This document shows positions 54,820 to 64,000 of a stretch of 64,000 bases of DNA, one piece after another. The position numbers and the translations under genes were made by a program. Origin of the DNA: Pieris napi (taxonomy: Eukaryota > Arthropoda > Insecta > Lepidoptera > Pieridae); the NCBI RefSeq assembly GCF_905475465.1, contig NC_062253.1, positions 9,362,001 to 9,426,000 of the forward strand, given 5' to 3'. Each line of letters starts with the position of its first letter. Within the stretch, counting starts at the first letter, position 1. The notes below the pieces were generated by a model. It ran no database searches. It saw nothing but the letters and a program-made list of their open reading frames with translations, and had not been told where the DNA came from.

Positions 54820-55280
54820 TGGGTTTAGTGGTTACACTGGACTCTTAATGTAGAGACTGTTCGAATTACGGCTGGGCGATCGCTCGTACCGCGTACGGTG
54901 AAGGAAAACATCATAAGGAAACCTGCGTGCATTAGACTAGTGTTTCCCTACCTTTTTTGTGCCATACCCCACCTTAGCCTTTATAAAATTCTCATCCCCC
55001 CCTATTATGAATATAAAAAAATTGAATTGTTCACTTAAGAACTCTTGTTTAATGATAGGTTTAAAGCACACAGTAAGTAATTTTTCAAAACATATAATGA
55101 AAAAGTGGAATTCAAATTCCAAATAATTTTAAGAAATTTTCTTAAATTTCCCCTGCTGGACGTGGTCCCCACGGGAAACACTGCGCTGTCCAAATATCCA
55201 CGGCGTGTGTCACCTACTCAAAAATAAATAGACGATAACATACGGTTAAGACAGGATTAGGGTTGTATCGCCACTGGTTT
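54820..55280 (+). repeat. tRNA-derived SINE (family 1) split by a ~250-bp hAT-like insert
   Basis: The SINE head (GTTTAGTGGTTACACTGG; GACTGTTCGAATTACGGCTG) runs to about 54934. The body resumes near 55187 (CACGGCGTGTGTCACCTAC) and ends at GTATCGCCACTGGTTTT. Between them is a segment with inverted ends AGTGTTTCCC / GGGAAACACT, as in hAT MITEs. An 8-bp target duplication is not convincing. Confidence 0.6.
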
Positions 55281-55594
55281 TATTTAAATGAGTATTGCAT
55301 AACTCCAGTTGCAAGTAGAAGTAAATGAGATGCCGGTTGTTCGGGTGTTTTATATACAAATTTATATTCAACATAAATATTAACAACGCGCAATGCGTCA
55401 ACGCTGAATTTGAAACTCAGATCGTGATCGCAATTGACTTTCATCAAGGTACATTGGTAACTTACGACGCAATTGCATTTTAGCCAAAATATATCGGAAG
55501 ATAAGGTAGTAGAGGACTATTTGTCAGGAACGTGCGACATTTGTGCCTTCTGGTTGTGCAAACTTTGTGACCTGTTAATTAAGCTCACTAATTC

Positions 55595-55935
55595 AAAGTT
55601 AAAATCATTTATTCATTTAGGTAACACAATGTACACTTATGAACGTCAATAAAGAAAAACTTAAATCAAGGGCGTAGAACGTTCGAGAAGAACTGGCAAT
55701 AAACTCTCCGCCACTGACATGACATCTTCAAGTAATTAATAAAAAAACATAAAAACAAAGATTTGTCCTCTATCAACAGTAGGCATGGTGAAATAGGATC
55801 ACGAACTTACATTCCCGTGGGAACAACATGCAAATACATAGTAGAAATAACTAACATCACCGCATACACGAATTCAAGTTCGACCAGTCACCACAAGTAG
55901 CACCCGTTCACGAGTATGACGCATGGCCAGCCATC
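55595..55935 (+). repeat. Interspersed repeat (AACTGGCAATAAACTC family), longest copy
   Basis: It contains all blocks of the 52690 fragment and continues through GCATGGTGAAATAGGATC and GACCAGTCACCACAAGTAGC, matching the inverse copy at 26885-27235. A further inverse fragment (GAGTTTATTGCCAGTT) is at 56692. Non-coding. Confidence 0.62.
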
Positions 55936-56011
55936 GGCCTTTAAGAGCTTTGTAAGACTTAAACATTCATGACGTGACAGAGTTTTTGGGAGCTGTCTTC
56001 CCTTCTTAAAT

Positions 56012-56440
56012 ATATACAGGGTGTCCCAAAAGTCGACGTCAAGTCGAAATTTTCTCATAGGTCATGCCACACCAGTTATCAGAAAAGTTAAAAAAAAAAA
56101 TAAGTCATGTATTTTTGAAGTTATGGATATTTTCCTTTTATTCCAGAAAATGTACACCATGTGACAGTTTTTTCATTCCTGTTGTTACAAATATTTACTT
56201 TTTGCCAAATTTTTTTCTCTTACGTCATACCGAATAGTGTTTTATGTAACCTATGATCCTAAACTCTGTGCTGATCACTCCAACTTTTAGGAAAATGTCA
56301 TTTTATACCGTACCAAGTTTTCAAAATTAATTTTCGCACTACTTCAACTGATCGTCCTGAAAAAAAAATGTACTACTCCAGTTTGGCAAGTAGCTTTAAA
56401 AGTTAGCGCATTTAATAGGGATTCTACAGTGGTATAACAC
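56012..56440 (+). repeat. Interspersed repeat starting ACAGGGTGTCCCAAAAGTC
   Basis: Related by head and by the late block GCGCATTTAATAGGGATTCT to 18745-19215. No ORF; class unassigned. Confidence 0.5.
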
Positions 56441-56744
56441 TGAGTCCATTATTTCTTAGATCGGCCATTTTTTTTTGTTAAACAAAGTTTGTTGTAAGAT
56501 GATGTAAAGTTCGATTAAATTTAAAATAGAGTAATGGAGGTAAACTAAAATCTATTACTATTGAATATGTAGTCTAGACAGCAGTAAAAACTTGGCTAAG
56601 GTGAATGACCACGTTCTCTATAAGATTCTTATAAAAAGTCGTTCTAATACAGCAATGCAGGCGATACTTGCCGATTCAAAAGGGTGACGGAGAGTTTATT
56701 GCCAGTTATACTCGTCTGTTGTATTTATAACATGGACTAGCTGA

Positions 56745-57050
56745 CCCGGCAAACGTTGTTTTGCCATGTCATTTCTAGGAAAAAAATTTTAGTTCAATAA
56801 AAATAACTATCTAGTTATAGTATAATGAAAAATAGGGGTTAATCGTAGAGGGGTGAAAGTTAAGGGTTGCATGTATTTTTAATGCCACATAATAAAAAAA
56901 TAAAAACCCCTTATTACTTAGGGGGTTGAAAGATAGATAGTAGCCGATTCTAAGACTTACTGAATATGCATAAAAAAGAATCGGTCGAGCCGTTTCGGAG
57001 GAGTATGGGAACGAACATTGTGACACGAGAATTTTATATATTAGATATAA
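56745..57050 (+). repeat. Interspersed repeat, possibly an RTE-like LINE 3' end, fullest copy
   Basis: It starts near ACTAGCTGACCCGGCAAACG and ends GAATTTTATATATTAGAT, with GGGGTTAATCGTAGAGG and GAGCCGTTTCGGAGGAG between. It is the most complete of the three copies in the window. Confidence 0.62.
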
Positions 57051-57294
57051 AATAAAAATCACAGTTTAAGTTACAATCTATGACAATCACGGGAGACATA
57101 AGATTTACAAATAAATAAATAAAATTTAATAGTTAATTAATAGACAGATTAAGGTACTTAGGTACCTAATAACGCTTTTTTAAATTTATCAGCCCGCTAT
57201 ATAATACGCTCTTAGTAGTGTTCACTCTATTGAATTTGTGAAGAATCAATTTGAGTTCTACGGTCTTAGTTCAATAACTAAAGGTAAATTTAGG

Positions 57295-57537
57295 AGCAGT
57301 GTTGGCCTAGTGGCTTCAGCGTGCGCCTCGCATGCCTGAAGTCCTAGGTTCGACCCCCGGCTGTGCACCAATGGACTCTTTTACTGTGTGCGAATTTAAC
57401 ATTCGCTCGAACGATGACGGAATACATCGTGAGGAAACCGACATGTCTTAAACCCAAAAAGTCGACGGTGTATGTCAGGCACAGGAGACTGACAGACCTA
57501 AGAGAGGTTGTAGCGCCACTGATTTTTTTTTAACATT
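57295..57537 (+). repeat. tRNA-derived SINE (family 1), fullest copy
   Basis: A-box region GTTGGCCTAGTGGCTTCAGC, B box GGTTCGACCCC, then ATCGTGAGGAAACCGACATG, GTCGACGGTGTATGTCAGGC and the 3' end GTTGTAGCGCCACTG followed by T-rich sequence. It serves as the reference for the other family 1 copies here. Confidence 0.8.
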
Positions 57538-57932
57538 AAATAAAGTATTAATTTTTACTGACGTTCATAAATGTACCTGGTGTTACCCGTTTAAATGATA
57601 ATTTGTTGTAATAAACGGCTAAGTCTACTTATGTATTTCTAATTATGAAACTTTTCCAATGACATACTAATCAGTATAAATTACCAGTAGTTGCTACTAG
57701 GCGTATAATTTATCGATTTATTTTGATATACTCAATTGTTTATTGGTTTTTTCCATATCTAGCATGTTAAGCAAGCCAATATACACATACGTTTTTACCT
57801 TAATATTTAGCGAAGGGCGACATACTTGTGTAACGTATATTAATCATTGAACTGTCTCCAAAAACACTTAATATTAAATAGCAATATTTTTATTTCTATT
57901 GATTAGTATTGTCCAAGAGAATTGAATGCACC

Positions 57933-59836
57933 CCACTAATATTATAAACGCAAAAGTTTGTAAGGGGCCGTCCATAAATTACGTGAGGTGTTTAAGGGGT
58001 GGGGGGGGGGTCGAGTCAAATCTCATTTAATCTTACATTGGAGAGAGGGGGGTCTCGGCAAATATCACGCAATTTTTTTTCTGATTGAAAAAAAAAATGG
58101 GAAAACGGTTGACCATAAAGGCCATCTCTGCAACTTCCCGCTAACTCCATACCTAAACGCTCAACATTTCACTTATTTTGTTTTAGTCGTAAATAAAAGC
58201 ACGAAGCAATTTTTTTTTCTTTTTACAATAACAATCCAACGCGTTTACGAAAGCAACCCACATTTTGAAAAATCTCACGTGAGATTGGGGGATAGGGGAG
58301 GAGGTTGAATAAAATCTCACGACATCTCACCAGGGGGGAGGGAGGTACAGAAAATTAAAAAAAAACACCTCACGTAATTTATGGACGCCCCCTAAGAATG
58401 GATGGATGTTTGTTAATCTTTCTCTTAAAAACTACAGAATGGATTTTATTGAAACTTTACAATAATATAGCTTATACATCATACAACACATAGCCTACAA
58501 TTTATAAAGATATTGTGTGAATTGTCCAAAATATAAAGTAAGTAGGAAAAAATGCAACCTGCGAGGTATTCTGGCGTGCGCTGCCAAAACCGCTAGAGTT
58601 ACATATATCTAATGTATGATGGAAATGTTTATCTTAAATAGTCCCAGAAAAAAGTCCGTCACAGTATATATCTATGTCTTATGTTTGAGCCATTATAGCC
58701 AAAATAGTGAACCATAACTACAATAAAAATTGATCATTTATTTTAAATACACATTTGGTAGTAATCAATTGATTCCTATGAAAATACATACTTTTATCGC
58801 TTCTGGTATTTAAAGTAAATAAAATATGTCTTTTACGCTACATCATTTGGACAAATATTATTTTAATCCTGCGCAGAGTAGTTTGAAATAAATAGGCTAT
58901 TATTTTGAAGTCGCTATGCCATACGTCAATTTAACTTTCGGTATTTGAAGTCGGTTAAAAACGTTTATTTCGCCTCAAAGTCAAAATTTAAATGTAATAA
59001 AAATTCATCATACATAATACATGCCATGAAACGGTTCGCATCCTACACGTTTTAATTCTGGAGTTTTGTTAAAATTGTCTATATTGGATCTACTTTTTTA
59101 TTTATTTATTGACAGAAACTGGTTAACGCTTGCCATATTCGGACATATTTAGGTTTAATGAGTCATTTTATGTAGTTAATAGCAGGTGCCTGCGACTTCG
59201 TCTGCGCAGGATTAGTATTTCGAGTAGCTTATACTAGCGTGGCGTAGAAAAAACTACGTATGGCATAGCGACTTCAAAATAATAGCCTATTTATTTCAAA
59301 ACCGCGACTTCGTCTGCGCAGGATTAAAATAATATTTGTCCAAATGATGTAGCGTAAAAGACATACTATTTTATCTACTTCAAATACTAGAAACGATAAA
59401 AGTATCTATTTTCATTTAGGAATCAATTGATTACTACCAAATGTGCAATGTGAATTTTTAATAAATTACGAATTTTTATTCTAGTTATGGTTCACTATTT
59501 TGGCTATAATGGCTCAAACATAAGACATAGATATATACTGTGGCGGACTTTTTGTGGGACTAATTAAGATAAACATTTCCATCATACATTAGATATATGT
59601 AACTCTAGCGGTTTTGGCAGCGCACGCCGGAATAGCTTGCAGGTTGCATTTTTTCCTACTTACTTGATATTTTAGACAATTTACATAAAATCTTTATAAA
59701 TTGTAGCCTATATGTTATTTTGATGTATAAGCTATATTATTGTAAAGTTTCATTAAAATCCATTCAGTAGTTTTTAAGTGAGAGAGTAACAAACATCCAT
59801 CCATACTTACAAACTTTGACGTTTGTAATTAGTAGG
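57933..59836. repeat. Large inverted repeat (arms ~560 bp, spacer ~330 bp)
   Basis: The left arm (57933-58925, excluding the MITE at 57964-58392) and right arm (59257-59836) are inverse copies over their whole length. Examples are GCGCTGCCAAAACCGCTAGA / its complement, and AATAGGCTATTATTTTGAAG / its complement at the inner ends. The spacer is about 58926-59256 and contains another copy of CGACTTCGTCTGCGCAGGAT. The arms are probably two copies of one transposon in head-to-head orientation. Confidence 0.88.
57964..58392. mobile_element. PIF/Harbinger-like MITE (429 bp) inside the left arm of the inverted repeat
   Basis: Inverted ends GGGGCCGTCCATAAATTACG and GGGGGCGTCCATAAATTACG (complement) are flanked by TAA at 57961-57963 and 58393-58395. 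G- and C-runs lie near the two ends. No transposase; the open frame at 57988-58308 crosses the element and is not gene-like. The ends resemble those of the 6144 MITE. Confidence 0.87.
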
Positions 59837-60349
59837 ATGTAGTAACTACTGAAACGATTATGGTAGCGATAAGAACTTGGATAAGAATGTGCCGTTTGAC
59901 AAGCTTTTTGTTAGTTTCTGACTCTAGCCATACATTAATATAGAATTTTTGAGCTGGTATTGTTCCAAATAGGAGCACAACGCTGTTCAAGTTTCCATAC
60001 AAAAATGTAATTAACTATTCTGTAACATTTCCATAAAAGGTCTAAGGGTGAGATCTATAGTGCGCACTTGGACTTTGCTCAGACTTTACTTACGAAAAAC
60101 ACTAAGGTTAAACTATGATTTAGTATATTTATAGACGTTTTAACGGTGAGATTAAGCTAAGCTCAAGCTAAGACAGAAATTGATGTTTCATTTCATGCAA
60201 TACCTTCTTTATTATCCTTTAAAAAAGTAAGGAATGGTTATAGTTAAGTCTGAGCAAAGTCTAAGTGCGCTCTATAGATCTCACCCTAAGACCTCATTTC
60301 TAAACAGAGCCGCTCGCAGTCATTAGATACTATAATTGAAGTTATACTT
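59837..60349. other. Unannotated spacer
   Basis: No gene recognised. Two inverse segments (GTGAGATCTATAGTGCGCAC near 60048 and CGCTCTATAGATCTCACC near 60269), with related sequence inside each, suggest the ends of a ~250-bp MITE (about 60040-60300). Its boundaries are uncertain. Confidence 0.4.
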
Positions 60350-60575
60350 ATTTTGGCGCGTTGGCGAAAAATTATGAGAGTAAATTTTTACGATACGCGC
60401 GCACACCGTCACAAAAAACCGACACCCTGAGTTATCTATAGTCAACATTTTAGTTTTTTCTATTCTTAGTGTCGTTTTTTCTACAAACGTAGAATATTTT
60501 TTTTATCTTGTTTACGCCAAAGAAGTATAACTTCTAACGCGTGTACATAAGTATATTTGCACACGTTTTTTTTAA
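60350..60575 (-). repeat. Interspersed repeat with a GAAGTATAACTTC palindrome
   Basis: Inverse copy of 16684-17000: it has ACGCGCGCACACCGTCACAA near 60390-60415 in place of the other copy's right end, then GCCAAAGAAGTATAACTTCT and GTGTACATAAGTATA near 60517-60555. Confidence 0.58.
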
Positions 60576-60707
60576 CATAAGAAAGTGTAGCACTTAGTAC
60601 TTACGTGCGCTAACACTAGATAGATATTATACCATAAAAATATAGATTTAGATTTGAGAGTTTATCTAAATTCTTACACAATAAATGGTATTTAAGACAA
60701 TCTAATA

Positions 60708-60910
60708 GAAAAGTAGCGTTGCCCTAGTGGCTTGGGCCCAAATCCCTGAGGTCGTGCGTTTGAATAACGGCTGTGCTCTAATGAAGTTTTCTTTCCATGT
60801 GCATTTGTCAAACCATGATGACATGTGTCAGACAGAGAAGGTTGATCTATATCTATAAAATAAGAGAACGAAGAAAGACAAGACCCATATAGTGTAGCGC
60901 CACATGATTA
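60708..60910 (+). repeat. tRNA-derived SINE (family 1), diverged copy
   Basis: The head GTTGCCCTAGTGGCTTGG, a degraded B box (GCGTTTGAATAACGG), CTGTGCTCTAATGAAG and the end TAGTGTAGCGCCACATGA align in order with 57295-57537. Confidence 0.65.
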
Positions 60911-60995
60911 TTACAATCTAATAAACTAACATTAATCTAATAATATATATAAGCTTTTTAAGTCAGATACTTTTACATTTAATCACGTATCTATT

Positions 60996-61208
60996 TCAAT
61001 CTTCTTTTAGGTATCTGTGTGCCCTTTTTTGGCAAAGGCCTCCTCCAAATCCAGCCATTCCTCTCACTGTGCCACTCTCTGCCATGTACACTGCTGTTTC
61101 TTTAATTTGGTATATCAACCTTCTAAGTTGTCTTCCCCTTATTCGTTTGCTGTACCTTGGGCACCAGTTTAGTACTTTTTTGCTCCATTTTTCTTTTCCT
61201 CTTGCCAT
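60996..61208 (-). pseudogene. RTE-type LINE ORF2 C-terminal remnant
   Basis: A minus-strand frame of about 70 codons reads KWSKKVLNWCPR, SKRIRGRQLRRLIYQIKETA and AGFGGGLCQKRAH. These correspond to the well-known end of RTE-clade ORF2 proteins (W-P-R, K-R-x-R-G-R-P, R-W, E-E-A-F region) in degraded form. It is short, with key positions changed, so it is a fossil. Confidence 0.65.
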
Positions 61209-61670
61209 GTACCCCGCCTATTTCCACTAGTTTATTTATTTTTATTGTAACATCTGTTCCCTTAGTTTTTCTTAATGCTTTATTTTAATAATATATTCTT
61301 TAATAATAATATGTAAATAGCCTTAATAAACAATTGTAACTGCTTGATCTAATATTGAAATCTAGACTGAGCTAATTGCGTCATATAGTAAAAACTAAAA
61401 AATAGAGATAATGATTACATAAAGAGAATAATTTAATAATTTATTTACGCCTGATATACAAGTTTGAAAGTGTAACAGGTATTATTTAATAGTGGTGATT
61501 CAAAACTGCTTATAATAATAATATCTTATTTGCAAGAATATGCTAGCAAAATGTTGTGGTATAATCTAAGTTCGCATTCTGCCACACATAATGGCGTGAA
61601 AATTTGCCTTAAAGGGTAGAAAAGAAGTTACAATTACATTATGAGCCATATAATTTAGTTAATTCTTATA

Positions 61671-62189
61671 CAGTCGACTCTCGATAATTTGACACTCGTT
61701 AATTTAATCTCTCGCTAATTTGAATTTTTTTTCCGGTCCCTTGAAAAATACTCGATAAATTGAATAAAATCAATGATAATTGGTCCCTTCGGTAATTTGA
61801 AGTTGAAAAAGTATTATCTTGCTCGCCAACATGCGATAATTTGAAATCCGGTCTTCCCTACTCTCTATAATTTGAAGCGTTTATCATGCACATACCTGTC
61901 GTTTGTTTACATACATGCACAGACTTGTCAATTGTATACATAAATTATTCACTCACTCAAAAAAGATTACAGACTTCTTTTCGAAATAAAAATTTGTGAA
62001 TAATTGTTATAATAATTGTTAATACATAATAAGAATATAGAAATAATAAGTAACAAATTTTGATCAAATTCTTATTTCCTTCAGTCGCCCCTCCCCCTCG
62101 TGGTTATTCAAACACTTGTTATGTTGAACTCTTGATAATTTGAAATTTATCTCTGGTCCCTTGAGTTTCAAATTATCGAGAGTCGACTG
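61671..62189. mobile_element. pogo-like MITE (519 bp) with TA target duplication
   Basis: Inverted ends CAGTCGACTCTCGATAATTT are flanked by TA at 61669-61670 and 62190-62191. Internal repeats of the words CGATAATTTGAA and GGTCCCTT lie near both ends. No transposase. The ends are nearly perfect, so it is younger than the element at 33253. Confidence 0.87.
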
Positions 62190-62191
62190 TA

Positions 62192-64000
62192 TTTACATCA
62201 TCATCACATTATTAAAATATATTATTACGTTAAAAATTTGTTAAGGGATCAACCAGCAAGGATACCCTGTAACTTCCAAAATCGATGACGACTCCGAATT
62301 TAATGTTGAATTGTACTGCGCGATCTCAAGCGGATATTGACTTTGACATCAGCGGACTTTGAGAGAACTATATCGAAACTTGACAAAGACAGCGGGATTG
62401 GTATCAATATCGCTATTGGAGATTATAGAGTACCATTGCAGGGGTGGCCAACTAGTTCTGCTTCATGGCGTTTTGCGGTCACACAATAGGGCTGAAAGTG
62501 AGGGTGTAGAAAGCCAGATGTTAAATTTATTCGGGAGGCACCCAACCGCGATGCCTGATATTAATATAACTATTTTAGTTTGATTAGATTCGTACATAAA
62601 AAGCTAAACGTGTCGGCTCGGCCAATCTATCTCACGATACAAGGTACAAGGTCAAGTTTTAATGTAGAATAAAAACTAGAAACATCTTTTATCCGGACAG
62701 TTGTTACGGTTTAGTGACCTACATGCCTAAAAATGTATATTATTAATTTAAGGTATATAGATAAACCAAAAAGATCAAAATCACCTGAGACTTTGGCCTA
62801 AATACTAACAGTATTTAGATTATATATTCCTTGAGAAGTTTCTGGAAGGATTCGGTGGCAAAGGTGCACTTAGCACAGTACAAGGCAAGCTGTTATAAAG
62901 TTCAATAATTTAAACTAACCTAACCAAGATGAATGTGTACCGTTCTTCGTTTTTGTAAGACTTTGAATGGTGAAAATTGGGTTATTTCAGTGCATTCCGT
63001 TCTGAAATGATGAGGACAAGATATAGCCATTGCACGTATCAGTGATAGTGACGTAAGTGAACGGCGTGATTCGCCCAGGCTTTTCGGGGCCCCCACCAAC
63101 TATTTGTTTACAAGACTCGGCACCGCACGCCGGCACTCGACTCTGACTAGCGCGGCGCGTCGCACCGACAAACAATTGTCGTATTACCGATAAGTGATCT
63201 GTGCCGAGTTTTTGGATAACGATAGATGAGCGTATGCGCCGGACCATTTGGGTCTACCACTACTAATACAATCGTAAGTGACTCTCTTTATTACGTCAGA
63301 TTTCGTGCATTTTTCTAAACTGAATGTTTCGGTGTTTTTTTGGGTTTGAATTCGGAATGGAATATTGTTATACACGATTGCTTATTAAATGGATGTATTT
63401 TTCTATCGTTAAGTTTGCTAGTACTTACACTCACGTGCGTTGGGAAGCGGTGGGTGGAAAATTGGTGATTGTTTTGTTAGACGAATGAACGTCAGTTCAA
63501 CTCACTTCGCGCACTTACAGAATCTTCGCGCTATCAAGATTAGGTCGTAGATAGATAATATTCATATTTTTTGGGTACATTTGATGAAACTTCGTATTAC
63601 TTAAACGTGAAGTTGTGAAGGTCGTTTTATGTCACTTGAGCACCATTTCGAAACAACCGGTTGGGATGTTTTTTGAGTTGTTGTAATAAAATTAACATAT
63701 CGCAGGCAGGGATCAAACACGTCACTAGGGAACGCGTTAGTCTAATCACGCTAAAAAAGGAATTTCCATACCTATTGTATTGTTAGTTTTTTTTATAGTT
63801 CATTTACTTACAGTTAATCTTATTGAATTGCGTTTTACTTAATTCACAAGACGATCAATTTTTTTGTAAAAAATTCGAAGGCGATTTGTGCATGCAACAA
63901 AATTCGAAATTTTGCAGAAGTTTGCGATTTTTAAAGTGTTTCTCGTACAGATTTAGTTCAGTGTACTTAATGATACATACTTTAATGCTTTTTTGTGTCA
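62192..64000. other. Right end of window; GC-raised segment, no supported gene
   Basis: Mostly AT-rich. Around 63050-63240 the GC content and CpG number rise (GCACGCCGGCACTCGAC; AGCGCGGCGCGTCGCACCG), which in this context could be a promoter or 5' UTR exon of a gene to the right, or a transposon piece. The 9-bp inverted words ACTCGGCAC and GTGCCGAGT bracket it. The word CAGGGGTGGCCAACT at 62440 resembles a hAT end, but its partner was not found. Confidence 0.35.

Noticed and set aside
57988..58308. 106-codon frame
   Set aside because: It crosses G- and C-runs of a MITE with defined inverted ends; not a gene.
62440..62580. hAT element starting CAGGGGTGGCCAACT
   Set aside because: Only one end was seen; no matching inverted end or 8-bp duplication found downstream, so it is not annotated as an element.
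1..64000. CRISPR array, operon or prokaryotic defence system
   Set aside because: The window is eukaryotic with spliced genes; no regularly spaced short repeats with unique spacers occur. The only tandem arrays are a 92-bp minisatellite and transposon subrepeats.

Overview
The window is nuclear DNA of an insect, almost certainly a moth or butterfly. It is AT-rich, its genes carry short exons with GT-AG introns, and it contains arthropod-type ZAD zinc-finger genes and an insect-type single deoxynucleoside kinase of about 247 residues. Several interspersed repeats also look lepidopteran: two tRNA-derived SINE families, a repeat with a (TATG)n microsatellite core, and RTE- and CR1-like LINE ends. 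The order is inferred from the sequence only.

Layout. 1-10 kb: two convergent ZAD-C2H2 zinc-finger genes (1486-3680 plus; 5106-9997 minus), each with nine fingers. 11.5-13 kb: an intronless GALK2-type N-acetylgalactosamine kinase. 13.8-25.0 kb: a ten-exon gene for the delta subunit of eIF2B. Its introns are packed with inserts, including a nuclear copy of mitochondrial 12S rRNA, an inverted SINE pair, a pogo-like MITE, a hAT-like MITE, and a hAT-like element that itself contains a foldback-like element. 25.3-26.7 kb: intronless ribophorin I (OST subunit), tail-to-tail with eIF2B-delta. 29.1-29.6 kb: a two-exon gene for a small signal-peptide/transmembrane protein of unknown role. 32.2-38.7 kb: an eight-exon PDIA6/P5 protein disulfide isomerase ending in KDEL. 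40.2-42.4 kb: a four-exon deoxynucleoside kinase. 44.0-44.2 kb: a short ORF for a possible tail-anchored protein. Just downstream lies a complete, apparently young LINE (44210-49689) with two intact ORFs, a poly(A) tail and a 12-bp target-site duplication. 49.7-64 kb: no convincing gene, but many repeats, including a ~1.9 kb inverted repeat broken by a MITE.

The genes do not form an operon or an obvious pathway. Ribophorin I and PDIA6 both act in ER glycoprotein folding, and eIF2B is the target of the stress branch that responds to ER load, but their proximity may be chance. I found no clear new biological system. The best leads are the intact LINE whose ORF2 has no usable AUG before its endonuclease, the nested transposon that makes up nearly all of one eIF2B intron with an internal empty-site control, the foldback-like element with ~132-bp subrepeats, the large inverted repeat whose second arm preserves a MITE's empty site, and the mitochondrial 12S insert.
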